Translations under genes and position numbers: made by a program
Shown here: positions 1 through 9,200 of the stretch, piece by piece
Numbering within the stretch: position 1 is the first letter of the stretch
Layout of the letters: each line of letters begins with the position of its first letter
The notes under the pieces: model-generated
Seen by the model: the letters and a program-made list of their open reading frames with translations, nothing else
What the model was told of the DNA's origin: nothing
Database searches by the model: none
From: Streptomyces sp. PsTaAH-137
Lineage (GTDB): Bacteria; Actinomycetota; Actinomycetes; Streptomycetales; Streptomycetaceae
Assembly (NCBI RefSeq): GCF_003259365.1
Contig: NZ_QLLY01000003.1
Span: 1-64,000 of the forward strand
Length of the DNA: 64,000 nucleotides
Direction: 5' to 3'

Positions 1-501
1 ATCTTCCTGACCGGAATCTGCAAGGCGTGCGGCCCCGTCAAGGCCGACCTCAACGCGCACCGCCTCAACAAGGACGCCGACCCGCGGCGGATCGTCCCCG
101 CCGAGGAACTGCGCCTGAACATGGCGGTAGCGCCCTCGGCAAAGCCCAACCGCCTTGGCGTCCTCGCCGGAGACCTCGGCGGGTTCCCCAACGGCCGCCG
201 CCTGGGCGACGACGTCATCGACATCTCGCTCCAGGCCGTCGAGGGCGCGGCCCAGACGGGCAAGCTCGTGCCCGCGCTGGCCGACGGCGACAAGGTGAAT
301 GCCAACGACGCTGCCTTCGGCTCGTCGTTCCCCTATCTGGCACTGCCCAACACCAAGAGCGTCAACAAGTCGGCTGCCGGCAGCCCTGGCGCCCAGCAGT
401 CGTCGCTGAAGACGGCACAGACATCGGCCGTCACCGCGGCAGGAGCGCTCCTGCTCGGCGTCGGCGGCTTCCGGATGCGCCGCAAGCGCACCACCGCCTG
501 A
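1..501 (+). CDS. DUF4331 family protein, C-terminal part (5' end outside window)
   Basis: The reading frame is open from the first base and ends at 501, so only the last 166 residues are visible. The pattern of PAEELRLNMAVAPSAKPN, then LAGDLGGFPNGRRLGDDV and a following DISLQAVEGA, is characteristic of the C-terminal half of DUF4331 proteins, whose biochemical role is not established. The end carries a hydrophobic Ala/Leu/Gly stretch followed by RMRRKR, which looks like a membrane anchor with a cytoplasmic positive tail, so the protein is probably exported and tethered. It is followed after 81 nt by a TPR gene and a metal-permease-like gene on the same strand, suggesting one transcription unit. 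Confidence 0.85.
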   Translation: MFLTGICKACGPVKADLNAHRLNKDADPRRIVPAEELRLNMAVAPSAKPNRLGVLAGDLGGFPNGRRLGDDVIDISLQAVEGAAQTGKLVPALADGDKVNANDAAFGSSFPYLALPNTKSVNKSAAGSPGAQQSSLKTAQTSAVTAAGALLLGVGGFRMRRKRTTA

Positions 502-582
502 CCCTTTCCACCGCACACCACCTTCGGCGGGCCAGACGAATGCCTGGCCCGCCGGGGCCCACGCCTTGTCCCGGAGGTCTTC

Positions 583-1914
583 GTGGCCAGCGACCATCTT
601 CGCCGAACGCCTCTGCGGCGTAGACATCTGCGCAGCGCGGCCGTCTGCATCGCTCTGGGGGCCGCCCTGTTCGCCGTCGGGGCGCTGGGCTTCTCGCCCC
701 TGGGCTCCGCCACACCCGACGAGGCGGCTTCCTCCGGCGCTCCGCATGGCGGGTCCCTGCCCGCACTCCAGCAGCGCGCCCGCCAGTTCCCTACGGATCC
801 GGACGCCTGGTCGGCCCTCGGGATGGCATACGTGCAGCAGGCCCGGCAGAACGCCGACCCGACCACCTACGCGAAAGCCGAGTCCGCGCTGCGCAGGTCG
901 CTGAAGGTGCAGCCGGCCGGCAACGACCACGCGGAGACCGCTATGGCGGCTCTCGCCGCAGGACGGCACGACTTCGAGCGAGCCCTGACCTGGTCCCTCC
1001 AGGCCACCACGACGAATCCGTACAGCGCACCGGCATACGGCGTCCTGGCCGACGCCTACACCCAACTCGGCCAGTACCAAAAGGCATTCGACGCGGTGCA
1101 GCGCATGACCGACCTCCGGCCGGACAGCACGTCCCTGGCCCGGGCCTCCTACACGTGGGAACTGCGGGGCGACGAGCGCCAGGCTCGCCTTCTGATGAGT
1201 CGCTCCCTGACGGCCGCCGGCTCGCCGACCGAGCGCGCATTCGCCTTCACCCACCTCTCTCTCCTGGCCTCAGATAACGGCGACCCACGGACCGCGCTGG
1301 ACGAAGCCCAGTCAGGACTGCGGGAGACTCCGCACGACAGCGGGCTGTTGGAAGCACGGGCCCGCGCCCTCACAGCGCGCGGGAACACCACGCGGGCCGT
1401 GCGGGACTACACCGAGGCCATCGCCGTCGCGCCCTTGCCCCACTACCTGCTTGCGCTGGGTGAGCTCCAACAGTCCCTGGGGCACCAGGATGAAGCCGAG
1501 GACCAGTACCGCGTCCTGCGTGCCCAGGAGGCGGTCCGCAAAGAGACCGGAGCGCGGCCGGACACGGACGCGATCCTCTTCGAGGCCGACCACGGAGATC
1601 CCCGAGCCGCCGTCGGCATGGGCCGCCAGGCCATCGCCGCACGCCCGTTCATCGCCGTGCACGACGCCTACGCCTGGGCACTGCATCGAGCTGACCGCGA
1701 CGAGGAGGCGCTCGTCGAGGCAGACCGCGCTCTGACGCTGGGCACCCGAAGCGCGCTCTTCCTCTTCCACCGCGCGATGATCCATCAGTCGCTCGGCCAC
1801 ACGGCGGAGGCACGCGGCGACCTTCGACGAGCTCTCGCGATCGACGCGCACTTCCATCCCGTGCACGCCCCCGAGGCCCGCGCCGCTCTCGACAGAATCG
1901 ACGGACGCCGATGA
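583..1914 (+). CDS. TPR-repeat membrane-anchored protein
   Basis: The product has 443 residues. The GTG start at 583 is preceded by GGAGG about 7 nt upstream. An Arg-rich N-terminus and one hydrophobic segment (about residues 18-40) indicate a signal anchor, followed by an extended linker and then tetratricopeptide-type helical repeats (for example WSALGMAYVQQA, AYGVLADAYTQLGQYQKAF, LLALGELQQSLGHQDEAE). TPR proteins act as protein-interaction scaffolds, and the partner is not identifiable. The stop codon overlaps the start of the next gene (ATGA, 1911-1914), so the two are translationally coupled. Together with the DUF4331 gene upstream they form a likely three-gene operon. The specific function is unknown. 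Confidence 0.85.
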   Translation: MASDHLRRTPLRRRHLRSAAVCIALGAALFAVGALGFSPLGSATPDEAASSGAPHGGSLPALQQRARQFPTDPDAWSALGMAYVQQARQNADPTTYAKAESALRRSLKVQPAGNDHAETAMAALAAGRHDFERALTWSLQATTTNPYSAPAYGVLADAYTQLGQYQKAFDAVQRMTDLRPDSTSLARASYTWELRGDERQARLLMSRSLTAAGSPTERAFAFTHLSLLASDNGDPRTALDEAQSGLRETPHDSGLLEARARALTARGNTTRAVRDYTEAIAVAPLPHYLLALGELQQSLGHQDEAEDQYRVLRAQEAVRKETGARPDTDAILFEADHGDPRAAVGMGRQAIAARPFIAVHDAYAWALHRADRDEEALVEADRALTLGTRSALFLFHRAMIHQSLGHTAEARGDLRRALAIDAHFHPVHAPEARAALDRIDGRR

Positions 1915-3539
1915 ACCCGACTCCCCCACGCAGCCTTGCCACCGTGCTGGCAGCCATCACCTGCCTCGGTGCCGCCGCCATCGCCACCGCGACTCCCGCG
2001 ACGGCGCACCCGCTGGGCAACTTCACCGTCAACCACCACACCGGACTCGTCCTGCACCCGCAACGCATCGACGCCCGCATCGTCGTGGACCGCGCGGAGA
2101 TCTCCACCGCCCAAGAGCTCCAGGACATCGACACCGACCACGACGGTCGCGTCAGCGACAACGAGAGCACGCACTACGCGAGCCGGGCATGCAGTGCACT
2201 GGAGCGGCAACTCGTCGCCACCGTGGATGAGGGCCGTCTTCAGTGGCACCTCTCCTCCAGCCGTTTCAGCCGCCGCCCGGGAGAGGCCGGACTCCCGACC
2301 AGCCGCGTTCAGTGCGATGTGACAGCGCACGCGGATCTGCGCTCTGCGGCCGTCATCGCTCTACGCACCACATACGACACCCGGCGCGTCGGATGGCAGG
2401 AGATCACCGCGCGGGCCGACGGCTTGGCCCTGGCCTCCTCCAATGTGCCTGCCCAGTCCTCGACCGACGAACTGCGGAACTACCCCAAAGATCCGCTTGC
2501 GTCGCCTCTCAACCAGCGCGCGGCCGACCTGCGTACCGAGCCGGGCCGCGCGCAGGCACTGGCCTCGGTGCGCGACGTCCTGCCCTCGACCGGCCCTATC
2601 GCCACGGCGCTGTCCACCGTGCAGAACACCTTCGACTCGCTGCTGGGCGCCCGCGAACTGACCGTTCCCGTAGGACTGCTGGCACTTCTGCTGGCGCTCA
2701 TTCTGGGCGCGTCCCACGCCGCCATGCCGGGGCACGGCAAGACGCTGATGGCGGCATACCTCGCCGGCAAGCGCGGCACTCCGCGAGACGCTCTGACCGT
2801 CGGTGCGACCGTGACCTTCACCCACACCGCAGGTGTCCTGGTGCTCGGACTGGCCCTCCCCCTCGCCACGAACCTCGCCGGCGAAGCAGTCCTCACCTGG
2901 CTCGGCGTCATCAGCGGCCTCATGATCACTGGCATCGGCCTGTGGCTGCTGCGCTCCGCACTCCTCAACCGCGACACGACGTCTCAACACCACGGCCACC
3001 ACCATCATCACGACGGCCACGACCATCACGCGCATCATCACAGCGATCCCGGCCGTGCGGCGCACGCCCATCACCATTCGCGGCTCCCCCCACCTCACCG
3101 CGATCACGCTCAACCGGCCGAATCGGCGCCCGGATCTGTCGCACTGCTCACCAAAGAGGATCACCACCCCCATAGCCACTCCCACCACCACGCTCCACGG
3201 GCAAGGCGCAGCGGCCTCATCGGCATGGGGATTGCCGGCGGTCTCGTACCGAGCCCCTCCGCTCTCGTCGTGCTTCTCGGCGCCACCGCGCTGGGGCGAA
3301 CCGCCTTCGGCATCACCCTTGTCCTCGCCTACGGCATCGGCATGGCCGGAACACTCACCCTCGCCGGACTCCTCCTGGTGCGCCTACGCGTGCGCATCGA
3401 GAACGGTCTGCGCTCAACGGACTTCACCCAGTGGAGGCGGCTGCGCCGCCTGGCTCGCTACGGTCCCGTAGGCACGGCCGCCCTCGTGTCCATCGTGGGC
3501 CTCGGCCTCGTCGCTCGCGCCGCCGTCGGCCCCTGGTGA
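1911..3539 (+). CDS. NicO/RcnA-type nickel/cobalt permease-like protein with His-rich loop
   Basis: This 542-residue protein has a signal-like N-terminus ending near TATAH, an extracytoplasmic domain of about 200 residues starting HPLGNFTVNHH, and then several membrane segments from about residue 240. The motif HAAMPGHGKT, in the first hydrophobic block, is the family hallmark of NicO/RcnA (HoxN-like) transporters. Residues about 358-431 form a very His-rich loop (HHGHHHHHDGHDHHAHHH and a second cluster), which would bind Ni, Co, Cu or Zn ions. It overlaps the TPR gene by 4 nt. The family handles divalent metals, but the substrate here is inferred only. A partial, mutated copy of its region 3278-3372 recurs at 18125-18226. 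Confidence 0.85.
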   Translation: MNPTPPRSLATVLAAITCLGAAAIATATPATAHPLGNFTVNHHTGLVLHPQRIDARIVVDRAEISTAQELQDIDTDHDGRVSDNESTHYASRACSALERQLVATVDEGRLQWHLSSSRFSRRPGEAGLPTSRVQCDVTAHADLRSAAVIALRTTYDTRRVGWQEITARADGLALASSNVPAQSSTDELRNYPKDPLASPLNQRAADLRTEPGRAQALASVRDVLPSTGPIATALSTVQNTFDSLLGARELTVPVGLLALLLALILGASHAAMPGHGKTLMAAYLAGKRGTPRDALTVGATVTFTHTAGVLVLGLALPLATNLAGEAVLTWLGVISGLMITGIGLWLLRSALLNRDTTSQHHGHHHHHDGHDHHAHHHSDPGRAAHAHHHSRLPPPHRDHAQPAESAPGSVALLTKEDHHPHSHSHHHAPRARRSGLIGMGIAGGLVPSPSALVVLLGATALGRTAFGITLVLAYGIGMAGTLTLAGLLLVRLRVRIENGLRSTDFTQWRRLRRLARYGPVGTAALVSIVGLGLVARAAVGPW

Positions 3540-3555
3540 ACGACAGAAACTAAAG

Positions 3556-3604
3556 GAGCAGGAGCGGACCTGTCCCGTGTCCCGGGACTTCCTCGCTCCT
3601 GCTC
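3556..3604. terminator. Bidirectional hairpin terminator
   Basis: The arms GAGCAGGAGCG (3556-3566) and CGCTCCTGCTC (3594-3604) are a perfect 11-bp inverted repeat, and the loop contains a second small palindrome (GTCCCGTGTCCCGGGAC). It lies between the convergent metal-permease gene and the small His/Gly-rich gene. There is no long T-tract, as is usual in Streptomyces. Confidence 0.65.
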
Positions 3605-3621
3605 GTTGCGGTGCCTACGGC

Positions 3622-3861
3622 TCAGAGGCCGATACCCAGGCCCAGACCGAGGCCGAGCCCGATGCCTCCGCCGTAGTAGTGGTCGTGACCCCAGTAGCCA
3701 CCGTGGTGGTGCCACCCGGGACCGTCGTCCGTCGGCAGGGTACGGACCGCCTGAACGGTGCTCTGGGCGGGGGTCGCGGCCTGTGCGGCCCCGATCATGG
3801 GAAACGCGGCGGCGCAGGTGAGTGCGGCGACAACCGCACTTCTGGCGAGTGTGATGCGCAT
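3622..3861 (-). CDS. Small secreted His/Gly-rich protein
   Basis: The predicted protein has 79 residues. I chose the ATG at 3861 (MRITLARS) because GGGAG lies 6 nt upstream. A longer in-frame start at 3921 lacks a good ribosome site. Residues 1-28 form a Sec-type signal peptide ending AAQA. The mature part begins TPAQSTVQAV, continues with GWHHHGGYWGHDHYYGGG, and ends in an alternating Gly-Leu tail (GIGLGLGLGLGIGL). His and Tyr clusters suggest metal binding, and the adjacent convergent gene encodes a His-rich metal permease, but a functional link is only inference. I do not recognise a named family. Confidence 0.65.
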   Translation of the reverse strand: MRITLARSAVVAALTCAAAFPMIGAAQAATPAQSTVQAVRTLPTDDGPGWHHHGGYWGHDHYYGGGIGLGLGLGLGIGL

Positions 3862-3994
3862 GAGGACTCCCATGTCCGAAAGCAACAACACCTCCGACGC
3901 TACGACCCCCCTCAGGCCCACGCCCGTTGGATCATGACGCTCAGCGAGCGTGGTGACACAAGGTGAAAACTGCAGCGTCCGAGAGGATCCGCTG

Positions 3995-4825
3995 TCAGCC
4001 GCGGGTTATGCGCCGGTATCGGCTGACCGCAAGGGGCATGAAAATTGCGATCACTGCGCATGAGCACAACAGCGCGTACACGGCGGCATGTTGGGTGGGC
4101 CAGCCGCTGGGTTCGCCGACGCCACGGGGGACCTCGTTGCCGAACAGGAAGCGGGCTGCCGTGGCTGTCGCGGAGACCGGGTTCCATTCGGCAACGACCC
4201 GCAGCGGAGTCGGCATCGTCGTGACCGGGACGAACGCCCCGGAAACGAAGGTGACGGGGAAGAGCCAGATCAGTCCGGCGCTCTGCGCGACTTCGACACT
4301 GCGGGCCATCAGGCCCACCGTCGCCCCGACCCAGGACATCGCGAAGGCGAAGAGCAGGATCACCCCGTACGCAGCCAGGGCGCCGGCCGCGGATCCTTCG
4401 ACACGCCAGCCGACCAACACTCCGCACAGCGATGTCACCGCGAGGGTGACGGCGCTCATGGCCAGGTCGGACAGGGTGCGGCCGAGGATGACGGAGCCGC
4501 GCGGTGTCGGCAGCGCACGGAAGCGGTCCACCATGCCCTTGTCCATGTCGGCGGCCAGACCGATCGCGGTGAACGAGGCGTTGAAGGTGACGGCCTGCGC
4601 GAAGATTCCTCCCATCAGGAACGTGCGGTACTGGGCACCTCCCAGGCTTCCTCCGAAGACGTAGGCGAGGAGCAGGACGAACATGAGGGGCTGGACCAGC
4701 GCGGCCACCACAGCACCTGGGGTGCGGCGCAGGTTCACGAGATTGCGCCAGGCGATCAGGCCGCCGTCGCGCACGGTACGCATCGATCCGGTCGGCAGCC
4801 GGGTGCCGAGGTTCACTGTTGTCAC
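3995..4825 (-). CDS. ABC-2 type exporter permease (DrrB-like)
   Basis: The 276-residue protein has a cytoplasmic N-terminus and about six hydrophobic segments (PLMFVLLLAYVFGG, GGIFAQAVTFNASFTAIGLA and others), with the typical ABC-2 motif region VSGAFVPVTTMPTPLRVVAEWNP before the last helices. DrrB-type permeases pair with a DrrA-type ATPase to export hydrophobic or peptide natural products. Its ATG overlaps the stop of the ATPase gene by 4 nt, and it is the last gene of the NRPS-MbtH-ATPase-permease transcription unit. The most likely role is export of, or self-resistance to, the NRPS product. Confidence 0.9.
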   Translation of the reverse strand: MTTVNLGTRLPTGSMRTVRDGGLIAWRNLVNLRRTPGAVVAALVQPLMFVLLLAYVFGGSLGGAQYRTFLMGGIFAQAVTFNASFTAIGLAADMDKGMVDRFRALPTPRGSVILGRTLSDLAMSAVTLAVTSLCGVLVGWRVEGSAAGALAAYGVILLFAFAMSWVGATVGLMARSVEVAQSAGLIWLFPVTFVSGAFVPVTTMPTPLRVVAEWNPVSATATAARFLFGNEVPRGVGEPSGWPTQHAAVYALLCSCAVIAIFMPLAVSRYRRITRG

Positions 4826-5922
4826 GCGTGGGCTCCTTTTCGGCGGTGTCCACGACGTGCGGTTGTGGCGGGGCCTTCGGCGGCGCTGGGATCGCGACGT
4901 GGCCGGCCGGTGAGTGTGAGAAACACGTCGTCGAGTGTGGGGGGCGCCAGAGAGATGTCCGTCACCGCGATTCCTGCCGCTTCCAACGCGGCCAGGACGT
5001 ACTGGAGATCAGCTGAACCGTTGTCGGTGGCGACCGAGACATGGCCTGTGCGTCCATCGGTCTTCGGCTGGTGCGGGCCAAGTGCGGCCAGCACCGAGGC
5101 TATCGCGCCGACGGCGTCGGACGCCGTGGCACGCAGCGAGATCCGATTTCCGCCGACGGCCGCCTTCAACTGGGTGGCCGTGCCGGTGGCGATGACGCTG
5201 CCGTGGTCGATCACGGCGACGGAGTCCGCGAGTTGGTCGGCCTCCTCCAGGTACTGGGTCGTCAGCAGGACAGTGGTGCCGTCGGCCACCAGATCCTGTA
5301 CTGCCTTCCAGGTGTCGGCTCTGCCGCGCGGATCGAGCCCCGTCGTGGGCTCGTCGAGGAAGACGACCGAAGGCCGGGTGGTCAGCGCGCCCGCCAAGTC
5401 GAGGCGACGGCGCATACCTCCGGAGAAGCCCCCGCTGGGACGGTCCGCGGCCTCGGTGAGGGTGAACCGGTCGAGGAGATCGGTGATCCGCGCACGCGCG
5501 GCCCGACGGCTCATGCCGTGGAGCCGGGCGACGAGATAGAGGTTTTCCCGGGCGGTCAGGCGTTCGTCGACGGCGGCGTACTGGCCGGAGAGCCCGATCC
5601 GTTGGCGCACTGCCCATGGCTCGCTGCTGACGTCGTGTCCGGCAACCGTCGCCCGGCCGCCGTCCGGCTGAAGCAACGTGGTCAGGATGCGCACCGTCGT
5701 GGTCTTTCCCGCGCCGTTCGGACCCAGCAGCGCGAGCACGCTGCCCGCGGGGGCCCGCAGGTCGACCCCCGCGAGGGCCCGGCGCTCTCCGAAACTGCGT
5801 GTCAGCCCTTCGGCAACGATCGGGTCCCCGCCGCCGGGGAACGTGAGGTCGGGCGTTGCGACCGCGGCGAGCGGCAGGGGTTGGCGTGTTGCTCCCCGCA
5901 GATCCGTACGGGACGGGCTCAT
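4822..5922 (-). CDS. ABC exporter ATP-binding protein (DrrA-like)
   Basis: The start at 5922 ([10 protein letters not shown]) overlaps the MbtH stop as ATGA. A longer frame upstream would run through mbtH and is rejected. The 366-residue protein has Walker [10 protein letters not shown] near residue 70, the signature [13 protein letters not shown] near 160, and Walker B with D-loop [14 protein letters not shown] near 185, followed by the extended C-terminal domain of the DrrA/CcmA antibiotic-export subfamily ending with [11 protein letters not shown]. It should energise the permease encoded immediately downstream (4-nt overlap). Sitting directly behind an NRPS and MbtH, it most likely exports the NRPS product. 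Confidence 0.93.
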   Translation of the reverse strand: MSPSRTDLRGATRQPLPLAAVATPDLTFPGGGDPIVAEGLTRSFGERRALAGVDLRAPAGSVLALLGPNGAGKTTTVRILTTLLQPDGGRATVAGHDVSSEPWAVRQRIGLSGQYAAVDERLTARENLYLVARLHGMSRRAARARITDLLDRFTLTEAADRPSGGFSGGMRRRLDLAGALTTRPSVVFLDEPTTGLDPRGRADTWKAVQDLVADGTTVLLTTQYLEEADQLADSVAVIDHGSVIATGTATQLKAAVGGNRISLRATASDAVGAIASVLAALGPHQPKTDGRTGHVSVATDNGSADLQYVLAALEAAGIAVTDISLAPPTLDDVFLTLTGRPRRDPSAAEGPATTARRGHRRKGAHA

Positions 5923-6122
5923 CGGCTGGCCAGCGCGCTGCGCGGCGTGAGGTCGGTCCAGTTGGCATCGACATAGGCGATGCAGTCCTGGCGGGACGCG
6001 GGCCCGTGGACCGGCTGCCAGCCTGCCGGCACGTCGGCGAATTCGGGCCACAGGGAGTGCTGGCCTTCGTCGTTGACCAGTACACGGTGCTGCACGGCAG
6101 GGTCGTCGAAGGGGTTGGTCAT
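5919..6122 (-). CDS. MbtH-like NRPS chaperone
   Basis: The 67-residue product is a full-length MbtH-family protein. The hallmark residues are present: [12 protein letters not shown] near the N-terminus, [10 protein letters not shown] in the middle and [13 protein letters not shown] at the end, with the conserved tryptophans. MbtH proteins bind the adenylation domains of NRPSs and activate or stabilise them. This one lies 112 nt downstream of the only NRPS gene in the window, and its stop overlaps the ABC ATPase start. The ATG at 6122 has GAGG about 9 nt upstream. Its natural partner should be the three A domains of the 3498-aa synthetase. Confidence 0.96.
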   Translation of the reverse strand: MTNPFDDPAVQHRVLVNDEGQHSLWPEFADVPAGWQPVHGPASRQDCIAYVDANWTDLTPRSALASR

Positions 6123-6196
6123 GGCGGGGTGCCTCGTTTCGTTCGCAGGGTGGGGTGTGGCCGGCCGGGCCGCAGTGTTGCGCCCGGGTTGCGCCC

Positions 6197-6220
6197 GGCG
6201 GTCCCTCGATGGGGACCGCC
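6197..6220. promoter_or_regulatory. Hairpin in the NRPS-mbtH spacer
   Basis: The arms GGCGGTCCC (6197-6205) and GGGACCGCC (6212-6220) form a perfect 9-bp stem with a 6-nt loop in the 112-nt gap between the NRPS stop and the mbtH start. It could be an attenuator or partial terminator that sets the ratio of downstream genes, or an mRNA-processing or stability element. No T-tract follows. Confidence 0.45.
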
Positions 6221-6234
6221 AGGCAGGTATGCGG

Positions 6235-9200
6235 TCAGTGGATGCGCAGCGCTGCTTCGAGAACGGGCCCGATGAGGGCCCGCGACTCGGGACGCAGCAT
6301 CTGCGCGTGACCGCAGGGCACGTCGTGGACTTCGAGATCGCCCTTGACGTAGGGAGCCCACAGGGAGGGAGTCAGTCCGTTCGCCGGGTCCTCTTCCGTG
6401 GCGCGGAAGAACAGGACGCTGCCGTTGAAAGGGCGCGGGGTGTAGCCGCGCATCAACCGGGCCTGGTGGGCGAAGTTGTCGACCATGGTCTCGATGGTCG
6501 ACGGGTCCAGCGCTCCCAGCGGACTGCCGGTGTCCCGCAACGCATCGCGTACGACCGCCGCGTCGAGTGGGGCATTTTCGTTCCATCCGGACAGGTCGAG
6601 GCCGAGCGCGGTCAGCAGGGCGCGGAAGACGGTGTCGCGTCCGGCGTCCTCCAGACCGTCGGCCGGTGCCACGGGGAAGGCGTCGAGGACAGCCAGCAGG
6701 GCCACTTCCTCGTCGGCGTCCTGCAGCTGGACGGCGATCTCCTGGACGACGTTGCCTCCGAAAGACCAGCCGAGCAGGTGGTAAGGACCGTGCGGCTGGA
6801 CCGTGCGGAGCTGCGCGACGTAATGAGCCGCCATCGCCTCGATGCTGTCGGGCAGGTGATGGGTGCCGTCGAGATTGGGTGTCTGCAACCCGTAGACCGG
6901 CCGGTCAGTGACGTGCTGCAACAGACCTGCGTAGGACCAGGCGAGGCCGCCTGCCGGGTGGATGCAGAACAGCGGCGGCAGAGTGCCGGTCGTACGGAGC
7001 GGGAGCAGGCACGCCAGGTCAGCAGCGGCGCGGTCACCGCCCGCCGGCTGCTTGTCGTACTCGGTCAGGGCCACGGCGAGCCCGGCGGGTGTGGGTGTCT
7101 CGAACAGCGCGCGGATGCCGAGCTCGGTGCCGGTGGAGTCGCGCACCTGTGCCAACAGCCGGGCAGCCAGCAGCGAGTGCCCGCCGAGGGCGAAGAAGTC
7201 GTCGTCCGCCCAGCAGTGGTCGAGGCCGAGGGCCTCGGCGAACAAGGCGCACAGGAGATCCTCGCGCGGTCCGGCGGGTGGGCGGCCGGTTCCTCGTGCC
7301 ATGAGTTCGTCGTCGGGGTCCGGCAGAGCGCCGGCGTCGAGCTTGCCACTGGCCGTGAGTGGCAGCGCGTCGACGGTGACGAATGCTGCGGGCACCATGT
7401 AGTTGGGCAGTTCGGCCGCCACGGCCGCTCGCAGGACGTCGCGGTCCGGGAGAGCTGGTGCGTCGGCCGCGGCCGATCGATATGCGGGCACGACATAGGC
7501 GATCAGCTGGTCCGCTCCGTTGTCCTCCGGTCGTGTCCTCGAACGGGCGATGACAGCGGCCTGTGCGAGACCGGGCTGCAGTTCCAGCACTGCCTCGATC
7601 TCCCCGGGTTCCACGCGGTAGCCGCGCACCTTGATCTGCTGGTCCGCTCGGCCGCGGAACTCCAGTCGGCCGTCCGCGGCGCAGCGGACAAGATCTCCGG
7701 TCCGGTACATGCGCTCGCCCGGCGGGCCGAAGGGGTCCGGTACGAAGCGGGTGGCGGTTTCGCCCGGCCTGCCGACGTACCCGCGGGCCAGGCACGCACC
7801 GGCGAGGAACAACTCTCCGGTCGAGTTGGGTGCGACGGGGCGCAGGAAGCGGTCGAGAACGTAGGCCCGCGTTCCGGCGACGGGTCGGCCCAGGACAGGA
7901 GTGTCCGTACCGTCGACGGGCGCGTAGAGGGTGTCCACTGTGGCCTCGGTGGGGCCGTAGAGGTTCCATACGGTCAGGTCGGGTGTTTCGCGAAGGCGCC
8001 GCCACAGGCCGGGCGGGACGGCTTCTCCGCCGAGGGCCAGCACGGACGGCCGGTGGCTGCCGGCAGGGTCGCAGAGTCCGGCGTCCAGCAGCGCGGCAGC
8101 ATGGCTGGGCGTGGTTTCCAGTACGTCGACGGCTTCTTGGCGGACCAGGCGGACGAGGGCCGCGGGGTCCCGGCGGGTGTCGTTGTCGACGATCAGCAGT
8201 TCGTTCCCGTCGAGCATCCACAGGACCGGGTCCCAGGAGGCGTCGAAGGACAGGGAGGCGGTCAGGGCGACACGCAGCCTGCGTCCTCCGACGGCGGTGC
8301 GGGCCGGGGCGAAGAGGGCGTGGCGGTGGTGCTCCCACAGCTGGGCCAGTGACCGGTGCTCGACGGCAACTCCCTTGGGACGTCCCGTGGAGCCGGATGT
8401 GTGCAGGACGTACGCCGTGTCGTGGGGGCCGGGTGACGCCGCTGGCGGAGGGATGGCGGGCAGCGCGGCCAGAGCGGACTCGGTCTCGGCGGCGTCCAGC
8501 AGGACCGTCTGCCAGGGACCGTCGGGGATCCGGTCCCTGGTGGTCGTGGTCGCAAGGACCACCACGGGTTCCGCGTCCTCCAGCACAGCGCGGACCCGCG
8601 CCGCGGGCAGGGCGTCGTCGAGTGGGGCGTAGGCGCCGCCTGCGGCCAGCACGGCGAGCATCGCGGTGATGGATCCGGCCGAGCGCGGCAGCAGGACAGC
8701 GACCGTCCGGTCCGGTCCGACACCGTGGGCTCGTAGGAGCTGGGCCAGCCGCGCGCTGTCCTGGGCCAGTTCGGCGAAGGACAGGGAGTGTGTGCCGTGG
8801 CGTACGGCGATGTCGCTGCTGCGTGCCGCTGCGGCCGTGGTTTCGAAGCCTGCGACCACGGTCGGGTGGAGCGGAGTCGACTGGGGGTCCTGCCCGCGGG
8901 CGAGCAGACCCTCGCTTTGCCGGGTCAGTGCGTCATGGCGGGAGAGCGGCACGTCCGGCTCCGCGACGACGAGCCTGACCAGCTCGACGAAGGAGTGCGC
9001 CAGGCTCTCGGCCGTCTCGGGGTCGAAGAGGTCCTTCGAGTACTCCAATTCCCCGGTCAGCTGTCCGTCGACGGACTGCTCCGAGAAGTTGAACGACAGG
9101 TCAAACTTGGCCGCCGTCGTGTCCACTCCCCGCACTGTGGCCTGGAGGCCCGGCAGGTCGAGAACGGGCTGCCCGGCGTTGTTGAGCGAGAGCATCACCT

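Noticed and set aside
4822..6051. Extended N-terminus of the ABC ATPase
   Set aside because: It overlaps mbtH entirely; the start at 5922 overlaps the mbtH stop in the usual ATGA fashion.
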